From Rhodococcus sp. IITR03 (GTDB taxonomy: Bacteria > Actinomycetota > Actinomycetes > Mycobacteriales > Mycobacteriaceae), in contig LATQ01000001.1 in NCBI GenBank assembly GCA_001017865.1, forward strand, positions 1,876,578-1,883,413: a stretch of 6,836 nucleotides of DNA, read 5' to 3'. The notes under the pieces were generated by a model, which had not been told where the DNA came from, searched no databases, and saw only the letters and a program-made list of their open reading frames with translations. Below, one piece after another: positions 1 through 6,780 of this stretch. A program made the position numbers and the translations under genes. Numbering within the stretch: position 1 is the stretch's first letter; every line of letters starts with the position of its first letter.

Positions 1-80
1 TGCGGGTCGAGTGCCGCACGACCGGCGCCGGCGTCGCCCGCGCCTCGATGCCGCCGCCGCTCGGCGCCGCGGTCGTGTGA
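1..80 (+). CDS. Possible 3' tail of an unidentified upstream gene (partial)
   Basis: In the frame starting at base 3, all 25 codons before the TGA at 78-80 end in G or C. The other two forward frames have clearly mixed third positions. This is the pattern of coding DNA in a high-GC actinobacterium. The encoded tail (ends GAAVV) contains no motif I recognise and does not look like the mycothiol synthase (MshD) C-terminus that I would expect beside a pst locus in relatives. If real, the gene ends only 22 bases before the pstS start, so pstS could be cotranscribed with it or have its promoter inside it. The fragment is too short for a family call and could simply be GC-rich non-coding DNA. Confidence 0.3.
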   Translation, partial: RVECRTTGAGVARASMPPPLGAAVV

Positions 81-90
81 AGTTACTTCC

Positions 91-97
91 GGAGGAG
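91..97 (+). promoter_or_regulatory. Ribosome binding site of pstS
   Basis: GGAGGAG lies 5 bases before the GTG at 103, with the GGAGG core 7 bases before it. This strong Shine-Dalgarno match decides the GTG start, which opens directly onto a lipoprotein signal peptide. An in-frame ATG at 282 would delete the signal peptide and the first phosphate-binding loop. Confidence 0.8.
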
Positions 98-102
98 AAC
101 AG

Positions 103-1226
103 GTGAACCTCAAGCGCAATGGCGCCCTGCTCGGTGTTGTGGCCGCTGGAGCCTCACGCTCGCCGCGTGCGGTACCGACAACAATGCCGGATCGGTCGAC
201 GTCGATGCGTCCGCGTCCGCAGCAGCCTGCGACGGCAAGTCCAACCTCTCGGGTGCCGGCTCGTCGGCACAGAAGAACGCGATGGACCAGTTCGTCTCCA
301 CCTACATCGCGGTGTGCTCCGAGAAGGGCACGAACGTCAACGTCGCGTACAACCCCACCGGCTCCGGTGACGGCCGCACGCAGTTCATCGCGAACCAGAT
401 CGACTTCGCCGGCTCCGACTCGGCGATCAAGGACGAGCAGGCGGCACAGGCCGCCGAGCGCTGCGCCGGCAATCCCGCATGGAACCTGCCGCTGGTCTTC
501 GGCCCGGTCGCGCTGGCCTACAACGTCGAGGGTGTCGACGAACTCGTGCTGGACGCCGAGACGGCCGCGAAGATCTTCAACGGCTCGATCACGAAGTGGA
601 ACGACCCGGCGATCGCCGCGCTCAACGAGGGCGCCGAGCTGCCCGACGCGAACATCACCCCGATCGTGCGCTCGGACTCGTCGGGCACCACCGACAACTT
701 CCAGCAGTACCTCGAGACCGCGTCGAACGGCGCATGGACCTCCGGTGCCGGTTCGGACTTCACCGGCGGTGTCGGTGAGGGCGCGAAGGGTTCTGCGGGT
801 GTCGCGCAGGCCGTCTCCGGCTCGCCGAACTCCATCACCTACGTCGAGAAGTCCTTCGCCGACCAGAACGGTCTGAGCATCGCGCAGATCGACAACGGCT
901 CCGGACCCGTCGAGCTGACCGAGGAGACCGCCGGCAAGGCCATCGAAGGCGCCGAGTTCGTCCCGGCCTCCGAGGGCGACCTCACGCTCGACCTGTCGTC
1001 GATCTTCGGCAGCTCCGAAGAGGGTGCCTACCCGCTGGTGCTGGCCACCTACGAGATCGTGTGCTCGGCCGGCTACGACGCCGACACCGCCGCGGCCGTC
1101 AAGTCGTTCCTGATCTCCGCCGCCAACGAGGGCCAGGAAGGCCTGTCCGAGCAGGGCTACGTCCCGCTGCCCGACGCCTTCAAGACCCGCCTCACCGAGT
1201 CGATCGACGCCATCGCCGCCGGATGA
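103..1226 (+). CDS. pstS: PstS, periplasmic-type phosphate-binding lipoprotein (one frame break)
   Basis: PstS is the extracytoplasmic substrate-binding lipoprotein of the PstSCAB phosphate importer. The GTG start at 103 gives a short basic n-region (NLKRN), a hydrophobic stretch and a lipobox LAAC with Cys23 (codon 168-170). One C is missing near 151-153 (read gc-tc, expected gcc-ctc). Before it the frame is that of base 103 and after it that of base 153, which runs to TGA 1224-1226. Restored length is 374 residues, normal for the family. Phosphate-binding elements are visible: GAGSS at 51-55, TGSGDGR near 86-92, AGSDSAI at 103-109 and RSDSSGTT at 190-197 (the classic R-S-D...SGTT loop). A Cys-containing spacer (Cys43) follows the lipobox. 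It is first in the operon and separated from pstC by a hairpin. The frame break is most likely a sequence error, because both sides match the family. The function call is secure. Confidence 0.95.
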
Positions 1227-1232
1227 CCCGCC

Positions 1233-1264
1233 GATCCCTCGGTCCGGCGAGTGACCGAGGGATC
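1233..1264 (+). terminator. pstS-pstC intergenic hairpin (partial terminator or mRNA stabiliser)
   Basis: GATCCCTCGGTC at 1233-1244 pairs perfectly with GACCGAGGGATC at 1253-1264 around an 8-base loop, starting 6 bases after the pstS stop. No T-run follows. In binding-protein transporter operons such a hairpin commonly lets the binding protein be made in excess over the permeases, by partial termination or by blocking 3' exonucleases. Which of these applies here is inference. Confidence 0.7.
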
Positions 1265-1270
1265 ATCGAC

Positions 1271-1382
1271 CCGCCCGTTCCTGACGAATACGCTGAGAAG
1301 GATTGCGAGCGCACATGAGTGACGCGCACAACACGTCGGTCTCCATCGCGACCGACGAACCGACCCGCTCAGGAACGGGCGG
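1271..1382 (+). repeat. 14-bp inverted repeat bracketing the pstC start
   Basis: CCGCCCGTTCCTGA at 1271-1284 is perfectly complementary to TCAGGAACGGGCGG at 1369-1382. The 84-base interval holds the pstC Shine-Dalgarno (1295-1302), its ATG (1315) and the first 18 codons. The right arm lies inside the low-complexity cytoplasmic N-terminus of PstC. If the mRNA folds, the initiation region becomes a closed loop just after the 1233-1264 hairpin. Confidence 0.6.
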
Positions 1383-2369
1383 TGCAACCGGCATCACGGA
1401 GGACACGATCAGCACCCCACCCCCATCCCCGGATAGAGCACGCAAGACAGTCGTGCGGCCGGGAGACAGAATCTTCGGCTCGCTCGCCTCCGGCTCCGCC
1501 GTCCTGATCTCCGTGATCATCGGCGCGATCGCAGTCTTCCTCGTCTGGCGTGCCGTCCCGGCACTGCAGCGCAACCAGGTCAACTTCCTCACCAGCCGTG
1601 ACTGGATCACGCAGGACATCACCGACATGGCGTTCGGTGTCCTCGACCTGTTCCAGGTGACGGTGCTCGTCTCCTTCTTCGCGCTGTTCCTCGCCATGCC
1701 CGTCGCGCTGGGCATCGCGATCTTCCTCACCTCGTACTGCCCCGACCGGCTCCGGAAACCGCTGGCGTACGTCATCGACCTGCTCGCCGCGGTCCCGTCG
1801 ATCGTCTACGGCCTGTGGGGCATGCTCGTCCTCGCCCCGTTCCTGCGCCCCCTCGCGGAATGGCTCAACACCACTCTCGCCTGGTTCCCGCTCTTCGCCA
1901 CCGGCAGCGGCTCCATCGTGGGCGGCGGAACGATCTTCACCGCCGGCATCGTCCTCGCCGTGATGATCCTGCCGACCATCGCCGCGGTGAGCCGCGAGGT
2001 GTTCGTGCAGACCCCGACGGCCCACATCGAGGGTGCGCTCGCACTCGGCGCGACCCGCTGGGAGGTCGTGCGGACCACCGTCATCCCGTTCGGCAAGTCC
2101 GGCTACATCAGCGGTTCGATGCTCGGTCTCGGCCGCGCGCTCGGCGAGACGATGGCGCTCTATCTCATCCTGCGCACCACCTCGCAGGCGTTCTCCTGGT
2201 CGCTGTTCGACGGCGGCGCGACGATCGCGTCCAAGATCGCGCTCGGATACGCCGAGTTCAACAACGACATCCAGGCGGGCGCTACATCGCCGCCGGTCTC
2301 GTGCTCTTCGTGCTCACCTTCGTGGTCAACGCCGCCGCGCGCATGATCGTCGCAGGAAAGAAGGACTGA
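1315..2369 (+). CDS. pstC: PstC, phosphate ABC transporter permease (one frame break)
   Basis: PstC is one of the two channel-forming inner-membrane subunits of the phosphate importer. I chose the ATG at 1315, which lies 12 bases after GAGAAGGA (1295-1302). The in-frame TTG at 1303 directly abuts that site and is unlikely. A long polar, Pro/Thr-rich cytoplasmic N-terminus (about 1-55), usual for actinobacterial PstC, is followed by about six membrane segments near 60-80, 115-138, 151-176, 205-226, 264-286 and 325-345. The EAA loop that docks on PstB is at about 239-263 (EGALALGATRWE...IPFGKSG). One base (C) is missing after 2282 (ggc-gc-tac, expected ggc-gcc-tac). Without the repair the protein ends in a nonsense tail; with it the last helix and the tail MIVAGKKD follow, ending at TGA 2367-2369. 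Restored length is 351 residues. pstA starts 3 bases after the stop, suggesting translational coupling. Confidence 0.95.
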
Positions 2370-2372
2370 TCC

Positions 2373-3292
2373 ATGTCGACCACCACCACGTCGACCACCG
2401 CGCTCTCCTCGCCGGTCAAGCCCCCGGCCTTCCAGCGGGTCAGCGGACGTCGCCGCGTCAAGGACACCGCAGCACGGTGCTCGTCACGCTGTCGGTCGTC
2501 GTCGCGCTGATCCCCCTGGCCTGGGTGCTGTTCACCGTCGTCGCCAAGGGCCTGCCGGCCTGATCTCGCCGACCTGGTTCACGCACTCGCTGAGCGGACT
2601 GACGTCCTCGTCGATGGGCGGCGGCATCTACACGCCCTCGTCGGCACCCTCCTGCAGGGACTCGTCTGCGCGATCATCTCGATCCCGCTCGGCGTCTTCG
2701 TCGCGATCTACCTCGTCGAGTACGCCGGCCGGTCGAGGCTCGGCCGGATCACGACGTTCATGGTCGACATCCTCAGCGGTGTCCCGTCGATCGTCGCGGC
2801 ACTGTTCATCTACGCGCTGTGGGTGTCGACCTTCGGGATGCCCAAGTCGGGCTTCGCGGTGTCGCTCGCGCTCGTTCTGCTCATGGTGCCGGTGGTCGTG
2901 CGCAGCACCGAGGAGATGCTGCGCATCGTCCCGCAGGACCTGCGCGAAGCGTCCTACGCCCTCGGTGTCCCCAAGTGGAAGACCATCGCGCGCATCGTCC
3001 TGCCCACCTCGCTCGCCGGCATCATCACCGGCATCATGCTCGCCCTGGCCCGCGTCATGGGCGAGACGGCACCGCTGCTGATCCTCGTCGGCTACGCGCC
3101 CTTCATCAATTTCGACCTGTTCGGCGGTGAGCAGGGCACCCTCCCGGGTGTCATGGTCGCGAGATGAACAACCCGACCGACGCCGGTTCGCAGCGCATCT
3201 GGGGTGCCGCGCTCACCCTGATCCTGGTCATCGCGGTCCTCAACATCGCGGCCAAGTTGATCAGCCGGTACTCGCAGGTCGGCAAGAAGTAA
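2373..3292 (+). CDS. pstA: PstA, phosphate ABC transporter permease (four frame breaks)
   Basis: PstA is the second channel subunit, partner of PstC. The ATG at 2373 is preceded by AAGGA (2361-2365) inside the pstC end, at 7-base spacing. The frame must be restored with one base at each of four sites: near 2472-2473 (DTA-ATVLV), after 2560 (gcc-ctg, then ISPTWF), near 2631 (tac-cac, GGGIYHALVGTL) and at 3161 (gcg-gag, GVMVAEMNN). All four are deletions and mostly at C or G doublets. Restored length is exactly 307 residues, ending at TAA 3290-3292, a normal family size. Visible features are a basic N-terminus, a first helix at about 33-58, further helices near 87-116, 131-151, 162-178, 212-240 and 279-296, and the EAA loop REASYALGVPKW...LPTSLAG at 192-216. 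Only the stretch 2634-3161 is long and uninterrupted. Four hits in one gene could mean decay, but perfect conservation between the breaks argues for sequence error. Confidence 0.93.
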
Positions 3293-3325
3293 CCCACAGA
3301 CCTCTTCTCACATCGATACACCAGT

Positions 3326-3331
3326 AGGGAG
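3326..3331 (+). promoter_or_regulatory. Ribosome binding site of pstB
   Basis: AGGGAG lies 6 bases before the ATG at 3338. The 45-base pstA-pstB gap contains no promoter or hairpin that I can see, so pstB is probably expressed from the upstream operon transcript. Confidence 0.6.
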
Positions 3332-3337
3332 CCGGTA

Positions 3338-4114
3338 ATGGCCAAGCGTCTGGATCTCAAGGACGTCAACATCTACTACGGCAAGTTCCACGCCGTGGCC
3401 GACGTGACGCTGTCCGTGCCGCCGCGGAACGTCACCGCCTTCATCGGCCCGTCCGGTTGCGGCAAGTCCACCGTGCTCCGGTCGATCAACCGCATGCACG
3501 AGGTGACACCCGGCGCCCGTGTCGAGGGATCCATCCTCCTCGACGGGGAGGACATCTACGATCAGAACGTCGACCCGGTCGGTGTGCGCAAGACGATCGG
3601 CATGGTCTTCCAGCGTCCCAACCCGTTCCCCACGATGTCGATCCGCGACAACGTCGTCGCCGGCCTCAAGTTGCAGGGTGTGCGCGACCGCAAGACCCTC
3701 GACGAGATCGCCGAGAAGTCGCTGCGCGGCGCCAACCTGTGGAACGAGGTCAAGGACCGCCTCGACAAGCCGGGCGGTGGCCTGTCCGGTGGTCAGCAGC
3801 AGCGTCTGTGCATCGCCCGCGCCATCGCGGTCCAGCCCGACGTCCTGCTCATGGACGAGCCGTGCTCGGCTCTCGACCCCATCTCGACGCTGGCCATCGA
3901 GGACCTGATCGGTGAACTGAAGAAGGACTTCACCATCGTCATCGTCACGCACAACATGCAGCAGGCCGCGCGCGTGAGCGACCAGACGGCGTTCTTCAAC
4001 CTCGAGGCAACCGGCCGCCCGGGTGGTCTGGTGGAGATCGACGACACCGAGAAGATCTTCTCGAACCCGAGCAAGAAGGCCACCGAGGACTACATCTCCG
4101 GCCGCTTCGGCTGA
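3338..4114 (+). CDS. pstB: PstB, phosphate import ATP-binding protein
   Basis: PstB is the ATPase subunit that powers PstCA (called PhoT in mycobacteria). The 258-residue ORF is the usual PstB length and is the only gene here without any frame break. All ABC motifs are present: Walker [10 protein letters not shown] at 37-45, Q-loop FQRPNPFP with Gln92 (the PNPFP run is a PstB hallmark), signature LSGGQQQR at 149-156, Walker B VLLMDEP at 169-175 with catalytic Glu174, D-loop SALD at 177-180 and switch His205 (VTHNMQQA). The C-terminus ISGRFG is also typical of PstB. It ends the operon, followed 17 bases later by a strong hairpin terminator. The ATG at 3338 has a good ribosome site and starts exactly where family members start. 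Confidence 0.98.
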   Translation: MAKRLDLKDVNIYYGKFHAVADVTLSVPPRNVTAFIGPSGCGKSTVLRSINRMHEVTPGARVEGSILLDGEDIYDQNVDPVGVRKTIGMVFQRPNPFPTMSIRDNVVAGLKLQGVRDRKTLDEIAEKSLRGANLWNEVKDRLDKPGGGLSGGQQQRLCIARAIAVQPDVLLMDEPCSALDPISTLAIEDLIGELKKDFTIVIVTHNMQQAARVSDQTAFFNLEATGRPGGLVEIDDTEKIFSNPSKKATEDYISGRFG

Positions 4115-4130
4115 GCCGCCACTACCTACA

Positions 4131-4166
4131 CGAGACCCCGACCGGATCCGTCCGGTCGGGGTCTCG
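4131..4166. terminator. Bidirectional hairpin terminator between pstB and phoU
   Basis: A perfect 16-bp stem (4131-4146 with 4151-4166) closes a TCCG tetraloop, beginning 17 bases after the pstB stop and ending 21 bases before the phoU stop on the opposite strand. It sits symmetrically between convergent genes. The T-rich tail is weak (TCGTTCGTATG on +), as is common for actinobacterial terminators. Confidence 0.85.
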
Positions 4167-4182
4167 TCGTTCGTATGCTTCC

Positions 4183-4212
4183 GCGCTCAGTGGTTCTGCG
4201 CTCGGTGGTTCT
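4183..4212 (-). repeat. 15-bp tandem duplication across the phoU stop
   Basis: Two adjacent 15-base units (minus strand AGAACCACCGAGCGC, then AGAACCACTGAGCGC) differ by one base. That difference turns a CGA codon in the first unit into the TGA stop in the second, so the protein ends NHRAQNH. The end of PhoU therefore arose by, or was altered by, a five-codon duplication. Confidence 0.75.
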
Positions 4213-4907
4213 CCGGGTAGACGGTCAGACTGTCCACCTTCTCCACGAGCTGACGGATCTCCTCCTCGGTGGGGAGCTTGCCGGTCACGAGGAAGATGAC
4301 GCGGCGACCCACCTCGACGGCGTGATCGGCGAACCGCTCGTAGAAGCGGCCGAGCAGCGTGACGTCGACGGCGGCTGCGACGCCGTGCTCCCATTCGCGG
4401 TCCATGAGCACGGTGAACAGGTGGCGGTGCAGATCGTCCATCGCCTCGTCCTCGTGGTGGAGGCGGGCGGCCCGGGCGGGATCACGGGTCTCGAGAATCT
4501 CCCGTGTGGCCGCACCGAGGGCGACCGCGATCCGTCCCATCTCGGCGAAGTAGCCTTCACCTCATCGGGGAGCACGTGCTTGGGATGGCGTCGGCGGGTC
4601 GCCTTCGCGATGTGCAGTGCGAGCGCACCCATGCGGTCGATGTCGGCCACGATCTGGATGCCGCTGACGACGGCACGCAGGTCGCCGGCGACCGGACCTG
4701 CAGGGCGAGCAGCTGGAACGCCTTCTCCTCGCAGATCGCGCCGAGTTCGGTGATCTTCTCGTGCTCGTCGATCACCTGCTCGGCGAGAGCGAGATCGGCT
4801 TCGAGAAGAGCTCTGGTGGACCGCTCCATCGCGGTCCCGGCGAGCCCGGCCATCTCCCCGAGGAGATCACCGAGTTCGCCCATCTGTTCGTTGTAGACGA
4901 CGCGCAT
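4187..4907 (-). CDS. phoU: PhoU phosphate signalling regulator, PhoY2-like (two frame breaks)
   Basis: PhoU proteins are cytoplasmic helical-bundle regulators that link the Pst transporter to the phosphate two-component system; in mycobacteria the PhoY proteins do this with SenX3-RegX3 and affect persistence. The start ATG (4907-4905) gives [19 protein letters not shown], closely resembling remembered PhoY2. Two single bases are missing: near 4694-4695 (LLALQVPVAGDL) and near 4554-4555 ([12 protein letters not shown]). Restored length is 240 residues, somewhat longer than PhoY2, with an extra polar tail. The two PhoU repeats are visible, with metal-site-like acidic motifs ADIDRMG at about 88-94 and [13 protein letters not shown] in the second half, plus the hallmark [17 protein letters not shown]. 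It is convergent with pstB rather than the last gene of the pst operon, and has its own candidate PHO box and promoter. No Shine-Dalgarno is seen before the ATG, consistent with leaderless or nearly leaderless translation. Confidence 0.94.
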
Positions 4908-4915
4908 AATGGCAC

Positions 4916-4921
4916 AGCCTA
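4916..4921 (-). promoter_or_regulatory. Candidate -10 element of phoU (near-leaderless start)
   Basis: Minus-strand TAGGCT matches the actinobacterial TANNNT -10. Its last T is 8 bases before the phoU ATG, so transcription would begin within about 0-3 bases of the start codon. This fits the lack of a ribosome site. No clear -35 is present, as expected if an activator bound at the PHO box recruits polymerase. Confidence 0.5.
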
Positions 4922-4951
4922 CGACCTCGAGCGGTCCGAACGGCGAGCATC

Positions 4952-4970
4952 GGATGAACCACAGGTGAAC
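4952..4970 (-). promoter_or_regulatory. PHO-box-like direct repeat upstream of phoU
   Basis: On the minus strand, GTTCACCT and GTTCATCC are spaced by GTG, giving an 11-base repeat period. This matches the direct-repeat units (GTTCACC-like, 11-bp period) described for PhoP boxes in Streptomyces and for RegX3-type sites in relatives. It lies 45-63 bases upstream of the phoU ATG, just upstream of where a -35 would fall, an activator position. It is the only tandem pair of such units that I found in the window. Confidence 0.7.
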
Positions 4971-4992
4971 GTCGACGGCCGAACAGTGGTGT

Positions 4993-6780
4993 CTACGTGC
5001 ACAGATCGTCGGCGGCATTGGTGATCGCGAGATCGGCGGGGAGCTCGACCGACGACTCCGACCGGGTCTGGATCTGCATCGGGGCGAGTGGCGTGCCGCG
5101 GGGGTGGGAGCGACGACGGTGCCGTCGAAGCTGGTACCCAGGACGATCTCCACGATGCTGCCCAACTGGGCCGATGGAGGAGCCTCCTGCAGCACCGCAC
5201 CGGGGAAGGCCGAGGCCACCGTCGCGGCGTCGGTCTCCTGGCCTTCGCTGAAGCGGATCACGGTCTGCTTGCTCGTCCCGGAGGCGTAGTTGCCGATCGA
5301 GTAGACCGGGAAGCCGTAGGCGGCGACCTCCTCGGCGGTGCCGGCCGCCAGCCCGGACAGACCCGACGCGTTCGAGACCTGCACCGACACCGTCGACGGA
5401 TCGACAGCGAGCTGCGCCGGCAGCGGTTCGGCCGGGGGGAGCGGCCGCGACCTCCGTCGGGTCCTCCTCCCGCTTCTCACCCGGCAGCGGAAGATCGTCG
5501 ATGATCGCGGTGAAGATCGCCTTGATGTCGTCCGTGCGCGGGATCTCGTTGCCCCAGTCGTTGGTACCGGCCGTGGGGATGGTCAGGAAGGACACCGCAC
5601 CCGCCTCGACGTTCTGCATCGAACGCCCGAGTTTGACGAGCGACTCCGCGTTGACGTTCTCGACGAAGGTCGCGCGGGTGAAGGCGCTGATGAAGCCGTT
5701 GAGCTTCCCGGGATCGAACAGCACCTTGTTCGACAACGTCGAGCGCAGCAGCGACGACAGGAACTTCTGCTGCCGGCTGATCCGGCCGTAGTCGCTGTTG
5801 CCCTCCTGGTCGATCTTGCGGGCGCGGACGTAGTCGAGTGCCCGTTTGCCGTCGAGCGTGTGGGTGCCGGGAGTTTCGATCAAGGGACCGAGTTCGTTGT
5901 CGTACAACGGTATGGAGCTGCACACCTCGACGCCGCCGATCTCGTCGACCATCGATTCGAAGCCGGCGAAGTCGATGCCTACGAAATGGCCGATCTTCAA
6001 TCCGGACATCTTCTGGATCACCTTGACCAGGCACTTCGGTCCGCCGAGGGCATAGGTCGCGTTGAGCTTGTCGCCTTCGGCGGCCGGATACAGCTCGGAA
6101 TCGTATTCGCCGGTCGCGCTGTCCCATCCGCGGCAGACCGGTCGCTCGACGTCCAGGTCGCGGGGGAACGAGACCGCGACCACGCGGCTGCGGTCGGCGG
6201 GGATGTTGACGAGGATGACGGTGTCGGCACGAGCGCCCTCTGCGTCCTCGACGGTCCCGGCGCCGATCTCACCGCTCGCACCGGCGCGGGTGTCGGTGCC
6301 GATGATCAGATAGGTCTCGTCGCCGGTCTGACCGACCGGGTCGACGATGTCCTCCGATTCGGTGTCCAGCGCGGCGATCTGGGAGAAGCCGGCCTCCGTG
6401 GACCGGACGTATCCCCACACCGCACCGTTACCGAGGAGCGCGAGGACCGAGACGAACGCCACCGCTGCTCTCGCCGCGAACCTCAGACGCTTCCGCTTGC
6501 GCTGCTTGCTCTGCGCGAGCCGGCCGAGACCGGCGTTGCCCACCGTGCGCGGCCGAGCGGAGCCGTGCGCCTTCTCGTCCGCCGCCTTGTCGTCGTTGTC
6601 GTCCTCGGCGGGCGACGCAGCGCCCTCGGGGGACACCGCACCGATCTTGACGGTCGGCTGTTCGTCCGCGATCGGGGGTTGCTCTCGAGGGGGAGGTGTC
6701 TGCGGGGGTCCGACGGGGGGCGTCGGACGGGGCTCGACCGGTGGACGTGGCTCTGCAGGCGGGACCGGGCGTGAGTCCAC
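4993..6780 (-). CDS. LytR-CpsA-Psr (LCP) family cell-wall glycopolymer transferase with LytR_C domain (compensating frame breaks, 5' end uncertain)
   Basis: LCP enzymes attach glycopolymers from lipid carriers to peptidoglycan; mycolate actinobacteria use them to ligate arabinogalactan. The ORF of 595 codons from GTG 6780 has a Pro-rich N-terminus (1-40), an acidic/basic linker, a KQRKRKRLR stop-transfer (about 92-100), one membrane helix (about 101-124) and an LCP domain at about 157-350. The domain shows IIGTDTR 159-165, ADTVILV 185-191, SFPRD 204-208, [10 protein letters not shown] 238-247, [14 protein letters not shown] 309-322 and GRISRQQ 332-338; the Arg and Asp residues are those that bind the pyrophosphate and metal. 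An extra C in the run at 5434-5439 and a missing C at 5100-5104 (G runs on +) cancel, so residues of about 449-559 are misread. The true frame there encodes a LytR_C domain ([17 protein letters not shown]...), after which the frame returns to the tail NAADDLCT and TAG 4993-4995. GTG 6780 has no ribosome site, so the real start is probably beyond the window. Synteny matches mycobacterial Rv0822c. Confidence 0.9.
   Translation of the reverse strand: MDSRPVPPAEPRPPVEPRPTPPVGPPQTPPPREQPPIADEQPTVKIGAVSPEGAASPAEDDNDDKAADEKAHGSARPRTVGNAGLGRLAQSKQRKRKRLRFAARAAVAFVSVLALLGNGAVWGYVRSTEAGFSQIAALDTESEDIVDPVGQTGDETYLIIGTDTRAGASGEIGAGTVEDAEGARADTVILVNIPADRSRVVAVSFPRDLDVERPVCRGWDSATGEYDSELYPAAEGDKLNATYALGGPKCLVKVIQKMSGLKIGHFVGIDFAGFESMVDEIGGVEVCSSIPLYDNELGPLIETPGTHTLDGKRALDYVRARKIDQEGNSDYGRISRQQKFLSSLLRSTLSNKVLFDPGKLNGFISAFTRATFVENVNAESLVKLGRSMQNVEAGAVSFLTIPTAGTNDWGNEIPRTDDIKAIFTAIIDDLPLPGEKREEDPTEVAAAPPGRTAAGAARCRSVDGVGAGLERVGSVRAGGRHRRGGRRLRLPGLLDRQLRLRDEQADRDPLQRRPGDRRRDGGLGLPRCGAAGGSSIGPVGQHRGDRPGYQLRRHRRRSHPRGTPLAPMQIQTRSESSVELPADLAITNAADDLCT

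Noticed and set aside
95..108. GGTGAAC (102-108) near the pstS start as half of a PHO box
   Set aside because: The nearest similar unit (AGAAC at 96-100) is only 8 bases away rather than 11, and the bases are explained by the ribosome site and GTG start codon. The pstS PHO box is more likely upstream of the window.
1369..2025. 218-codon minus-strand ORF
   Set aside because: Antisense shadow of pstC; its product is Asp/Glu/Arg-rich low-complexity sequence, typical of a GC-rich complementary frame.
2529..2537. GTTCACC in pstA, and GGTGAAC in pstB (about 3911) and phoU (about 4413), as PHO-box units
   Set aside because: Each is a single unit inside coding sequence without a partner at 11-base spacing.
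2520..2565. Programmed ribosomal frameshift in pstA
   Set aside because: Breaks occur at four sites in pstA and at unrelated sites in neighbouring genes, without a shared slippery heptamer or downstream structure; sequence error explains all of them.
3293..3337. Promoter or terminator in the pstA-pstB gap
   Set aside because: Only 45 bases, with no hairpin and no convincing -10/-35; the ribosome site of pstB is the only clear signal.
3308..3952. 214-codon minus-strand ORF
   Set aside because: Antisense to the fully convincing pstB; no family features of its own.
5338..6774. 478-codon plus-strand ORF
   Set aside because: It is antisense to the LCP gene, whose minus-strand reading has clear LCP motifs; long open antisense frames are common in high-GC DNA. 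It has no recognisable domain.
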